From positions 1-8,522 of the forward strand of contig NZ_JAILPX010000152.1 in assembly GCF_024699275.1 (NCBI RefSeq): 8,522 nt of DNA, written 5' to 3'. Under the pieces are notes generated by a model that worked only from the letters and a program-made list of their open reading frames with translations, was not told the origin of the DNA and ran no database searches. Positions 1-5,825 of this stretch are shown here, piece by piece. The position numbers and the translations under genes are program-made. The first letter of the stretch is position 1; every line of letters starts with the position of its first letter. Source of the stretch: Selenomonas sp. (lineage in GTDB: Bacteria; Bacillota_C; Negativicutes; Selenomonadales; Selenomonadaceae).

Positions 1-114
1 GAACCCCATGATGTTGACACCAGCCTGACCAAGTGCCGGACCTACCGGAGGAGCCGGATTAGCCTTACCTGCAACAACCTGAAGTTTTACAACCTTAGAA
101 ACTTTCTTTGCCAT
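1..114 (-). CDS. rplK: 50S ribosomal protein L11, N-terminal part (runs off the window)
   Basis: Only the first 38 residues are in the window, starting [20 protein letters not shown] and continuing with [19 protein letters not shown]. The [14 protein letters not shown] segment is the signature of the L11 N-terminal domain, which binds 23S rRNA at the GTPase-associated centre and is needed for stringent-factor activation (family knowledge). The ATG is at 112-114 and is preceded on the minus strand by a strong GGGAGGTGA ribosome binding site (about 121-129). The gene follows nusG after 38 nt in the same direction, which is the standard secE-nusG-rplK order, so co-transcription from the promoter upstream of rpmG is likely. 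Confidence 0.97.
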   Translation of the reverse strand, partial: MAKKVSKVVKLQVVAGKANPAPPVGPALGQAGVNIMGF

Positions 115-152
115 TTATATTCACCTCCCAAAAAGGATTTAGAACGCTTCAA

Positions 153-701
153 TCAAATCTCTTCCACCTGATCAAAGCCAAGTTCAATCGGGGTTTCCTC
201 CACCAAAACCTTAAGGCGTCCCTTTTCAGCATCAATAGCTGTAATGGTCCCTGTATAGTTCTCGAAAACGCCCGAGTTGATGCGAACCACATCCCCGACC
301 TCTGCATCGAGTTCAGGTTTCAGCTCTTCCTCGCCCATGGACTTCAAGATACGTTTCGCTTCAGCATCGGTAAGCGGAATCGGGTGTTTCTCAGAACCAA
401 CGAACCCGGTAACACCGGTAGTGTTGCGCACAACGTACCAGGAATGCTCATCGACAATCATGTCAACCAGCACATAGCCTGGGAAGACTTTTCGCGGAAC
501 GACCTTTTTCTTGCCGTCCTTGATTTCGACCTCATCCTCAACGGGAACCACAACATTAAAAATCATGTTGCTCATATTGGCCGTATGAATCAGGCGCTCG
601 AGATTGGCTTTAACCTTGTTCTCATAGCCCGAATAGGTATGTACGACATACCATGCTCTGCCAGGATTATCCTGTCGCAGATTCATCTCTTCATTTGCCA
701 T
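153..701 (-). CDS. nusG: Transcription termination/antitermination factor NusG
   Basis: NusG is an RNA polymerase-associated elongation factor that links polymerase to Rho or to the ribosome. The 182-residue product has the usual length. An NGN domain spans about residues 16-103 (RAWYVVHTYSGYENKVKANL near the start, VFPGYVLV at 72-79, TTGVTGFVG at 94-102) and a C-terminal KOW domain about 133-163 (GDVVRINSGVFENYTGTI). The reading frame is open to 761, but I chose the ATG at 699-701: it has a GAGGG ribosome binding site just upstream, gives a normal NusG N-terminus, and leaves a 16-nt gap to the secE stop. An internal ATG five codons later has no well-spaced site. The gene belongs to the rpmG-secE-nusG-rplK transcription unit. 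Confidence 0.96.
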   Translation of the reverse strand: MANEEMNLRQDNPGRAWYVVHTYSGYENKVKANLERLIHTANMSNMIFNVVVPVEDEVEIKDGKKKVVPRKVFPGYVLVDMIVDEHSWYVVRNTTGVTGFVGSEKHPIPLTDAEAKRILKSMGEEELKPELDAEVGDVVRINSGVFENYTGTITAIDAEKGRLKVLVEETPIELGFDQVEEI

Positions 702-717
702 GCTGCCCTCACTTAGC

Positions 718-891
718 CTACCGTAAAATGATGTGGAACAATCTTGCAAAGATAGTATCACAGAACCAAATCAAAGCACAGACAATCGCTACAGCAATCC
801 CTACAACCACCGTATAATTGACAAGCTCCTTCTTGGTCGCCCAAGATACTTTTTTCATTTCGGCGATTACTTCGTCTATGAATTTCTTCAC
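718..891 (-). CDS. secE: Preprotein translocase subunit SecE
   Basis: This short gene encodes 57 residues: VKKFIDEVIAEMKKVSWATK, then KELVNYTVVVGIAVAIVCAL and IWFCDTIFARLFHIILR. It has the SecE pattern: a short amphipathic cytoplasmic helix, the conserved KKVSWxTKKEL segment (about 13-23) and one transmembrane helix (about 26-46). SecE clamps SecY in the SecYEG translocon (family knowledge). I see no in-frame ATG that would keep the amphipathic helix, so the start is most likely the GTG at 889-891. A GGAG lies 13 nt upstream, which is rather far, so initiation may be weak or may depend on coupling. It sits 37 nt after rpmG and 16 nt before nusG, the canonical place. Single-helix SecE of this size is typical of Firmicutes. 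Confidence 0.93.
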   Translation of the reverse strand: MKKFIDEVIAEMKKVSWATKKELVNYTVVVGIAVAIVCALIWFCDTIFARLFHIILR

Positions 892-928
892 AGTTACTTC
901 ACATCTCCGTTCAATCCGCCAAAAGCGA

Positions 929-1078
929 TTATTTCGTCTCTTTGTGCGTCGTATGTTTCTTGCAGAACTTGCAGTACTTATTGAACTCCAGACGATCCGG
1001 GTTGTTCTTCTTATTCTTGTTGGTACGGTAGTTACGGCTATGGCACTCCGTGCACTCCAACGTGATATTGTTGCGCAT
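929..1078 (-). CDS. rpmG: 50S ribosomal protein L33 (zinc-ribbon, CxxC form)
   Basis: The 49-residue product begins [20 protein letters not shown] and ends in [10 protein letters not shown], the normal L33 length and composition. Two CxxC pairs (C9/C12 and C36/C39) form a zinc ribbon, so this is the zinc-containing C+ paralogue type rather than the cysteine-free type made under zinc starvation in some bacteria (family knowledge). The ATG at 1076-1078 is preceded by an AAGGGGTG ribosome binding site (about 1089-1096). It is the first gene of the rpmG-secE-nusG-rplK unit, with a promoter at about 1136-1164. Confidence 0.96.
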   Translation of the reverse strand: MRNNITLECTECHSRNYRTNKNKKNNPDRLEFNKYCKFCKKHTTHKETK

Positions 1079-1135
1079 CTCTATTTACACCCCTTACGCT
1101 CAGAAACTATGACTCTTTCACAATGTCACTAATAC

Positions 1136-1164
1136 AATTTAGCACACTTGGAAAAACCTGTCAA
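1136..1164 (-). promoter_or_regulatory. Sigma-70-type promoter for rpmG-secE-nusG-rplK
   Basis: On the minus strand a perfect -35 box TTGACA (1159-1164) is separated by 17 nt from a -10 box TAAATT (1136-1141; 4 of 6 matches), and TGC directly before the -10 makes it an extended -10. The start of transcription would fall near 1129, about 50 nt before the rpmG ATG. It lies just downstream of the tRNA-operon terminator, so the ribosomal genes can be expressed separately from the tRNAs. An inverted repeat TTGAC-TT-GTCAA lies about 10 nt upstream of the -35 (1174-1185). Confidence 0.8.
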
Positions 1165-1210
1165 CAAAAAACCTTGACAAGTCAAAAATTTAATCGTCAA
1201 CAGAAAATCC

Positions 1211-1239
1211 ATAAAATAAAACCCCTGAATCAGGGGTTT
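1211..1239 (-). terminator. Rho-independent terminator of the tRNA operon
   Basis: On the minus strand AAACCCCTG and CAGGGGTTT form a perfect 9-bp stem around the 3-nt loop ATT (1219-1239), followed by TATTTTAT. It begins 13 nt after the CCA end of tRNA-Met and precedes the rpmG promoter, so it should end tRNA transcription. Confidence 0.85.
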
Positions 1240-1251
1240 AGCAAACAAATT

Positions 1252-1328
1252 TGGTGGCGGCACAGAGATTTGAACTCCGGACACTGCGGGTATGAACCGC
1301 ATGCTCTAGCCAACTGAGCTATGCCGCC
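1252..1328 (-). tRNA. tRNA-Met (CAT), elongator type
   Basis: The 77-nt sequence folds into a complete cloverleaf. The acceptor arm GGCGGCA pairs with TGCCGCC, the discriminator is A, and CCA is encoded. The anticodon loop TTCATAC carries CAT (1292-1294 on the plus strand), closed by TGCGG/CCGCA, and the T arm contains GTTCAAA. The normal first acceptor pair (G1-C72) excludes the initiator. The GGCGGnnTAGCTCAG start resembles Bacillus elongator tRNA-Met. A lysidine-modified tRNA-Ile2 also has a CAT anticodon and cannot be fully excluded from sequence alone. It is the last gene of the four-tRNA operon. Confidence 0.95.
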
Positions 1329-1333
1329 GTATA

Positions 1334-1409
1334 TGGAGCTGATAACCAGGATTGAACTGGTGACCTTATCCTTACCAAGGATACGCTCTACCGACTGAGC
1401 TATATCAGC
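1334..1409 (-). tRNA. tRNA-Thr (GGT)
   Basis: The 76-nt cloverleaf has acceptor arms GCTGATA and TATCAGC, discriminator T and an encoded CCA. The anticodon stem TATCC/GGATA closes the loop TTGGTAA with anticodon GGT (1374-1376 on the plus strand), which reads ACC and ACT threonine codons. Only 5 nt separate it from the downstream tRNA-Met, so the two are processed from a common transcript. Confidence 0.96.
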
Positions 1410-1421
1410 AACACTTACATT

Positions 1422-1497
<76 letters not shown>

Positions 1498-1537
1498 ATA
1501 ATCATTATCTTGTCAGCAACCAATCCATCAATAAAAT

Positions 1538-1613
<76 letters not shown>

Positions 1614-1678
1614 ATAACTTCAACGCGATTGGCTTTTGCCGCTCACCGCTGCGCCTTATCGGCGGCTGACAATAAAAG

Positions 1679-1707
1679 ATTATAGGGTATATCGCAGCAC
1701 TTGTCAA
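1679..1707 (-). promoter_or_regulatory. Consensus promoter of the tRNA operon, with upstream A-tracts
   Basis: On the minus strand TTGACA (1702-1707) and TATAAT (1679-1684) are both perfect and are separated by exactly 17 nt. Upstream of the -35 (about 1709-1748) the minus strand has several A-runs, including three of seven, resembling an UP element or phased A-tracts bound by the alpha subunits of RNA polymerase. Transcription should begin near 1672 and give a leader of about 58 nt before the first tRNA-fMet. The leader contains GCCGC and GCGGC segments that could form a hairpin removed by tRNA processing. Confidence 0.9.
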
Positions 1708-1749
1708 CACCTTTTTTTATTTTTTTCGATTTTCTGCTGATTTTTTTGC

Positions 1750-1772
1750 TAAAAAGTCCACTAAACAGGACT
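1750..1772 (-). terminator. Possible rho-independent terminator 3' of the phosphofructokinase gene
   Basis: On the minus strand AGTCC (1768-1772) and GGACT (1755-1759) form a 5-bp stem with an 8-nt loop, followed by TTTTTAGC. It lies about 115 nt beyond the phosphofructokinase stop and just before the tRNA promoter, so it could end the upstream unit. The stem is short; the larger hairpin at 1796-1866 may contribute instead. Confidence 0.5.
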
Positions 1773-1792
1773 GCGCTACCTTATTTCCGCAA

Positions 1793-1871
1793 TAAGCCCG
1801 CTGACTGATGATGCTTTTCCATTGCACTCAAACCAAGCAGAGGAAAAGAACCAGCAAGCAGCGGGCACCTT
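1793..1871 (+). repeat. Diverged fourth copy of the large-hairpin element
   Basis: The arms GCCCGCTG (1796-1803) and CAGCGGGC (1859-1866) form 8 bp, and CTTTTCC (1814-1820) and GGAAAAG (1842-1848) form 7 bp. A 10+10-nt middle section between them is only partly paired. Landmarks match the tandem units at 7486-7791 in order: AAGCnCG, CTGATGATGC, TTTTCC, then GGAAAA, ACCAG, CGGGC and ACCTT. The first 27 nt agree with the third tandem unit at about 23 positions. The apical part is unrelated (TTGCACTCAAACCAAGCAG instead of the TTTTGACA...TGTCTAT core). It lies 18 nt beyond the phosphofructokinase stop and is antisense in orientation, like the clpB-side copies. The rest of 1614-1888 holds the tRNA promoter, U-rich runs and a weak terminator, with no gene seen. 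Confidence 0.65.
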
Positions 1872-1888
1872 AATCCCTATCGGTAATG

Positions 1889-3163
1889 TTATGCTTCAGC
1901 CGTTACTTTCGGTTCCTCTGGGAACAGATAGCTATATCTTTCTTTGAACTCTGCCGGTTCCATACGATAGGCATTAGCCAGTCCTGGATCATCAAGGTCA
2001 CCTTTTTCCAAACGCATCATAAGGCCTCTGGCAATCTGATAGTGAACGGAGTCGATATTGACCTTGCGAACCATGGTTTTACCCGTAGCAGGATCCTTTA
2101 TGTCCTCAAAGCGCATAGGTACGGCCTTATTATCCTGGATGGAAATCAACGCACCGCTGTCACCAGACTTCAAGAACTGTACCGCCGAATACCCCAGCTG
2201 GCGGGCGTAATCGATATCGTAGGCAATTGGTGCCGTACAGCGAAGTTCATAGCCAATTTCCTTATCGATAATGGTAAGCTTAATGCCCAATTTCTTGACT
2301 TCAGCCAGCACGGCCTGCTTGAGAATTTCCCCGAAATCCAGCTCACTATAGCGGATATGGCCATGCTCATCCGTAACCACGGTGCCCAGCTTTTTGAAAT
2401 CCTCCGGGGCAATCTTTTCAATGACGCCCTCAGCAATAACGGCCACGCCATAATTCTTACCGGTAAGATAGCGCTTCACGATGGCACCGGTAATGATGTC
2501 CACCACCTGCTGCAGGGGAATCTTATCCTCCGGAAATTCTTCGGGGATGATGGTAAGGGCTGCCCCTGCGCTGCGGCCCATGCCCAATGCCAGATGACCA
2601 GCTGTCCGGCCCATGGCAATGGTGAAATACCAGCGATTGTTGGTGGTCCGGGCATCCTCCATCAGGTTTTCTACTTCCTGCGTGCCAAAGGCCCGAGCAG
2701 TTTCAAAGCCAAATGTCGGAATCCCCTCCGGCAGTGGCAGGTCATTGTCAATGGTCTTGGGCACATGGACGACGTTGATGGTGCGTCCCATCTTTCGCGC
2801 ATAATCGGAAACAGCTGCAGAACTGTAAGCTGTATCATCACCACCGATGGTAACCAGATGGGTAACCCCCAGTTCTGTCAAAGTTTCCACCACCGTACGC
2901 AAATCCGATTCCTTCTTGGTCGGATTAAAACGGGACATTTTCAGAATGCAGCCTCCCGTTAAATGAATACGGCTGATATTCTTCGGCTCGAGACGGATGT
3001 AATTCTTTTCCCCTCTTGCCAGCCGGGAAAAACCGTCATACATCCCCAATACGTCCCACCCCTGGCGATTGGCTTCATTAACTACACCGGAAATCACACT
3101 GTTAATGCCAGGAGCCGGTCCCCCACCGCAAACTACTGCAATCACATTTTTGATCCCAATCAT
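1889..3163 (-). CDS. pfp: 6-phosphofructokinase, pyrophosphate-dependent type
   Basis: The 424-residue protein belongs to the PfkA superfamily, which converts fructose 6-phosphate to fructose 1,6-bisphosphate in glycolysis. The N-terminal CGGGPAPGINSVISG loop (12-26) binds the phosphoryl donor. Two diagnostic positions point to pyrophosphate rather than ATP. The donor motif reads GGDDT (107-111), with Asp110 where ATP enzymes have Gly, and the catalytic loop reads PKTIDND (135-141), with Lys136 where ATP enzymes have Gly. MGRTAGH (184-190) is the substrate-binding MGR motif. PPi use would make the step reversible and save ATP (family knowledge; not shown here). The ATG at 3161-3163 has a strong AAGGGGGA ribosome binding site, which lies inside a long hairpin (3167-3221). 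It is 84 nt behind the DEAD-box helicase gene in the same direction and may be co-transcribed. Confidence 0.93.
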   Translation of the reverse strand: MIGIKNVIAVVCGGGPAPGINSVISGVVNEANRQGWDVLGMYDGFSRLARGEKNYIRLEPKNISRIHLTGGCILKMSRFNPTKKESDLRTVVETLTELGVTHLVTIGGDDTAYSSAAVSDYARKMGRTINVVHVPKTIDNDLPLPEGIPTFGFETARAFGTQEVENLMEDARTTNNRWYFTIAMGRTAGHLALGMGRSAGAALTIIPEEFPEDKIPLQQVVDIITGAIVKRYLTGKNYGVAVIAEGVIEKIAPEDFKKLGTVVTDEHGHIRYSELDFGEILKQAVLAEVKKLGIKLTIIDKEIGYELRCTAPIAYDIDYARQLGYSAVQFLKSGDSGALISIQDNKAVPMRFEDIKDPATGKTMVRKVNIDSVHYQIARGLMMRLEKGDLDDPGLANAYRMEPAEFKERYSYLFPEEPKVTAEA

Positions 3164-3166
3164 GAC

Positions 3167-3221
3167 AAATCCCCCTTTGTTTAGTCTACATTGATTTAGC
3201 TTCGACTAAACAGGGGGATTT
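3167..3221 (-). promoter_or_regulatory. Hairpin burying the ribosome binding site of the phosphofructokinase gene
   Basis: In the minus-strand transcript the 5' arm AAATCCCCCTGTTTAGTC (3204-3221) pairs with a 3' arm made of GACTAAACA, a bulged AA, and GGGGGATTT (3167-3186). This gives 18 pairs around a 17-nt loop. The 3' arm contains the AAGGGGGA Shine-Dalgarno sequence and ends 3 nt before the ATG. There is no U-tract after the stem, so it does not look like a terminator. A competing small hairpin is possible between TTTAG of the 5' arm and CTAAA in the loop, and this would free the 3' arm. The structure is read directly from the sequence; a role in translational control is inferred. Confidence 0.7.
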
Positions 3222-3247
3222 CCTGCTTTATTGTAAAATTTTCAAGC

Positions 3248-4561
3248 TTAATGCTTACCCATATGCGAACGTTTCGTAGCATTGGATTTATTGCGTACCT
3301 TTGCCCGGCGGCTGCGGTCATTTCTGCCCTTATGGGCTGCGCCTTTGCGATTCGCATATTTGGATAACGGTTTGGCCTTCGCCTTTTTGGCCTGACGTTC
3401 CTGCTTGATTTCCTGCATAATCTTCGTCTGCTTTTCCAGCCGTTTATGATGGCGTTCGGAATGCTCTTTGCGAATATGACTCTTGATGCCTGCTTCAATG
3501 CGGCGCAGCAAATCATACTGCCGGGCATTGACAAAGGTCACGGCCTTGCCCTCCTGCCCCGCACGTCCCGTACGGCCAATACGGTGAATATAGCTTTCCG
3601 TATCATGGGGAATATCATAATTGAACACATGAGTCACACCCTCAATGTCCAATCCCCGTGCCGCAATATCGGTAGCACAAAGAATCTGCAGTTCTGCCTT
3701 GCGGAAGCGCTTGAGCACCAATGCACGCTGCACCTGGGATAAGTCACCATGCAGTTCGTCCACCAGATAGCCACGAGCTGCCAAAGCCATAGTCACCATA
3801 TGGGCCCGCTGCTTGGTATGACAGAATACCATGGCCAAATAGGGATTATCGCTGTTGATGCATTCACAAAGCCTATCGATTTTATTTTCTTCCGTGGTAT
3901 CCAGAATCACCTGTTCAATCGCGTCCAGCGTAATGTGCTCGCTCTTGATCTGGATATTCTCTGGTGCCTTCATATACTGAGCGGCCAAGGCCTTCACCCG
4001 AGGCGGCATGGTCGCAGAAAAAAGCATGAACTGACGGTCATTAGCCGCGGCCTTCAAAAGCACCTCAACATCTTCAATGAAGCCCAGTTTCATCATTTCA
4101 TCGGCTTCGTCAAGCACGACCTTATTGACATGGCGCAAATCAATGGTCTGCCGGCGCAAATGGTCGAGGAGACGCCCCGGCGTACCAATAATCAGTTGCG
4201 GATGACGGCGCAGTTTCTGCTTCTGCCGCTCAATATCCTGCCCGCCATAGATAACCAAGGAAGATATGCCTGCAGCCTCTCCTACAATAGAAGCAACCTT
4301 GGCTACCTGAATGGCCAATTCCCGGGTAGGCGCCACCACCAAAGCCTGCGCCACTTCAACCTGAGGCTTGATTTTTTCCAGGATGGGCAGTAAAAAAGCC
4401 AGCGTTTTCCCGGTGCCCGTCTGGGCCTGAACAATGATGTCCTTCCCGGCCCGGGCCAGCGGAATGGCTTTTTCCTGTACCGGCGTAGCCTCACGAATCC
4501 CCTTTTTCGCCAGGGTATCGCATATTTCCTGGGAAATCCCCAGTTCTTTAAACATAGTCAT
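3248..4561 (-). CDS. DEAD-box ATP-dependent RNA helicase (CshA/DeaD-like)
   Basis: The product is 437 residues from the chosen start. All DEAD-box motifs are present in order: Q motif (FKELGIS...TPVQEKAIP, about 4-34), motif I AQTGTGKT (46-53), Ia PTRELA (78-83), Ib TPGR (127-130), II DEAD (151-154), III SAT (182-184), V ARGLD (301-305) and VI HRIGRTGR (326-333). A lysine/arginine-rich tail from about 362 to the end is a likely RNA-binding extension, as in cold-adaptation and ribosome-assembly helicases. The tail is basic and low in complexity and contains no DbpA-type domain that I can see. The frame is open to 4615, but the ATG at 4559-4561 overlaps the map stop as TAATG and has GGAGGT 12 nt upstream. 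This suggests translational coupling to map. Confidence 0.94.
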   Translation of the reverse strand: MTMFKELGISQEICDTLAKKGIREATPVQEKAIPLARAGKDIIVQAQTGTGKTLAFLLPILEKIKPQVEVAQALVVAPTRELAIQVAKVASIVGEAAGISSLVIYGGQDIERQKQKLRRHPQLIIGTPGRLLDHLRRQTIDLRHVNKVVLDEADEMMKLGFIEDVEVLLKAAANDRQFMLFSATMPPRVKALAAQYMKAPENIQIKSEHITLDAIEQVILDTTEENKIDRLCECINSDNPYLAMVFCHTKQRAHMVTMALAARGYLVDELHGDLSQVQRALVLKRFRKAELQILCATDIAARGLDIEGVTHVFNYDIPHDTESYIHRIGRTGRAGQEGKAVTFVNARQYDLLRRIEAGIKSHIRKEHSERHHKRLEKQTKIMQEIKQERQAKKAKAKPLSKYANRKGAAHKGRNDRSRRAKVRNKSNATKRSHMGKH

Positions 4562-5433
4562 TACGACGAAAGTACCTCCGTGCCCGTTTCCGTAATCAAA
4601 ATCGTCTTTTCCCACTGAGCGGAGAGTTTCTTATCCTTCGTACGCACCGTCCAGTTGTCCTTGGAATCAATATAGACATCTTTCTTCCCCTGGTTGATCA
4701 TGGGTTCTACCGTCAGAACCATACCAGGTACCAGCAGCATGCCCGTACCCGCCTGACCTTCATGGGATACAAAGGGTTCCAGATGGAAATCCTTGCCTAC
4801 GCCATGACCGCCCAAATCCGTTACCACAGAATAGCCGTTGGCATGGGCATAATCACCGCAAGCAGCACTGATATCCCCCAGGAAATGCCAAGGCCGGGCA
4901 GCAGCGATGCCCCGTTCCATGCATTCCTTCGTAACCTTAACCAGACGTTCTGCCTCCGCAGAAACCTCCCCCACCATAAACATCCGGGATGCATCTGCAT
5001 AGTAACCAGCCAATGTGGTGGTAATATCCACATTGACAATATCCCCTTCTTTGAGAATCGTTTTCTGGGAAGGAATGCCATGGCATACCACATCATTGAT
5101 GGAAATACAGGTTGATTTTGGGAAACCTTCATAATGGAGACAGGATGGATATCCGCCTTTGGATTCGATAAATTCCTGAACAGCTTTGTCGATGGAAGCC
5201 GTATCCACGCCCGGCTTAATCAGCGAAGCCGCCAGGTCCAGTGCCCCATCATTAATCACACCAGCCGCCCGAATTCTGGCGATATCCTCTTGGTTGTTGA
5301 TGATTTTTTTCGGTGGACGGGTCTGGCCCTTGAACACATCAAACTTGAATTCTTTAATCCGTTCGTCAAATTCCTCATGGCATTTCTTGTATTTCTTGCC
5401 GCTGCCACACCAGCAAAGTTCATTTCTCTGCAT
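4561..5433 (-). CDS. map: Methionine aminopeptidase, type I, with N-terminal SEC-C zinc motif
   Basis: The enzyme removes the initiator methionine from nascent proteins. The 290-residue product starts MQRNELCWCGSGKKYKKCHE, a SEC-C motif (C7, C9, C18, H19) that binds zinc and in other proteins contacts ribosomes or SecB; the family form without it is about 250 residues. The pita-bread catalytic domain follows, with all five expected metal ligands: D136 (VNVDIT), D147 (YYADAS), H210 (GGHGVG), E243 (TVEPMI) and E275 (SAQWEK). The substrate histidine is H118 (CHGIPS). The frame is open to 5508, but the SEC-C homology begins at this ATG. AAAGGAGA lies 11 nt before it, so a GTG three codons earlier (5440-5442), only 2 nt from AAAGGAGA, is a poorer alternative. 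It is divergent from the NlpC/P60 gene. Confidence 0.94.
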   Translation of the reverse strand: MQRNELCWCGSGKKYKKCHEEFDERIKEFKFDVFKGQTRPPKKIINNQEDIARIRAAGVINDGALDLAASLIKPGVDTASIDKAVQEFIESKGGYPSCLHYEGFPKSTCISINDVVCHGIPSQKTILKEGDIVNVDITTTLAGYYADASRMFMVGEVSAEAERLVKVTKECMERGIAAARPWHFLGDISAACGDYAHANGYSVVTDLGGHGVGKDFHLEPFVSHEGQAGTGMLLVPGMVLTVEPMINQGKKDVYIDSKDNWTVRTKDKKLSAQWEKTILITETGTEVLSS

Positions 5434-5464
5434 AAAATGCACAATCTCCTTTGATTTTTTTATC

Positions 5465-5494
5465 ATTATAACGCCGCTATTCCCATTTTGTCCC
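5465..5494 (-). promoter_or_regulatory. Promoter of map, with a palindrome over the -35
   Basis: On the minus strand a perfect -10 TATAAT (5465-5470) lies 18 nt after GGGACA (5489-5494; 4 of 6 matches to TTGACA). Transcription would start near 5458, about 25 nt before the map ATG. The -35 is covered by TTTTGTC-TGG-GACAAAA (5486-5502), a perfect 7-bp inverted repeat that could be an operator. The assignment of the -35 is less certain than that of the -10. Confidence 0.55.
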
Positions 5495-5504
5495 AGACAA
5501 AACA

Positions 5505-5609
5505 TCATCTTGGCGCTTCAACGAGGCGGCAGATACTCACCGCCTGTTTTGAATCTGCGTCCCCTGCCTGATACAGAAGACATTTTTCCTGCTTCGTTAT
5601 ATTATCCAT
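5505..5609 (-). CDS. Possible small protein of 34 residues upstream of map
   Basis: The reading frame runs ATG (5607-5609) to TGA (5505-5507) and encodes MDNITKQEKCLLYQAGDADS followed by KQAVSICRLVEAPR. A TAGGA lies 9-10 nt before the ATG, and a perfect TATAAT (about 5642-5647 on the plus strand) lies about 33 nt upstream, though I find no good -35 for it. Its TGA overlaps an ATG in the map frame. The composition is plausible for a soluble peptide, with no membrane segment. It may equally be a chance frame, or a short upstream leader ORF. I do not recognise a family. The rest of the 5434-5825 gap holds the map and NlpC/P60 promoters, and I see no other gene there. Confidence 0.3.
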   Translation of the reverse strand: MDNITKQEKCLLYQAGDADSKQAVSICRLVEAPR

Positions 5610-5754
5610 ATCGTCAATCCTAAATGAATACACAATAAATTATTATAACGCCAATATAGATATTTTACCATAGAAATTTTTTGACACGGAAAAAATCCCC
5701 ATAAAACGGATAACATAGACAACAATCCTTCACCGGGCATAATTTATGACCTAT

Positions 5755-5784
5755 TTGACCTGCCAGCTGCTAATATGCTATACT
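5755..5784 (+). promoter_or_regulatory. Promoter of the NlpC/P60 hydrolase gene
   Basis: TTGACC (5755-5760) is followed after 18 nt by TATACT (5779-5784), and the TGC directly before the -10 makes it an extended -10. Transcription should start near 5791, giving a leader of about 35 nt that contains AGGAGG (5813-5818). Confidence 0.75.
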
Positions 5785-5825
5785 ACCACCAGTTGAGTTT
5801 TCACAAGTTTTGAGGAGGTTTTCGC

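Noticed and set aside
108..716. Plus-strand 202-codon reading frame opposite nusG
   Set aside because: It mirrors nusG exactly, has no recognisable domain, and the opposite strand carries a clear NusG with all expected motifs.
1123..1317. Plus-strand 64-codon frame over tRNA-Met
   Set aside because: It overlaps the terminator and the tRNA; the familiar-looking RDLNSGHCGYEPHAL peptide is a translated tRNA, a common false prediction.
1886..2962. Plus-strand 358-codon reading frame opposite the phosphofructokinase gene
   Set aside because: It is a shadow of the well-supported minus-strand gene: no recognisable domain and no ribosome binding site.
3167..3221. Terminator between the helicase and phosphofructokinase genes
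   Set aside because: The stem is strong but is followed by GTCATG in the minus direction with no U-tract, and it contains the ribosome binding site of the next gene.
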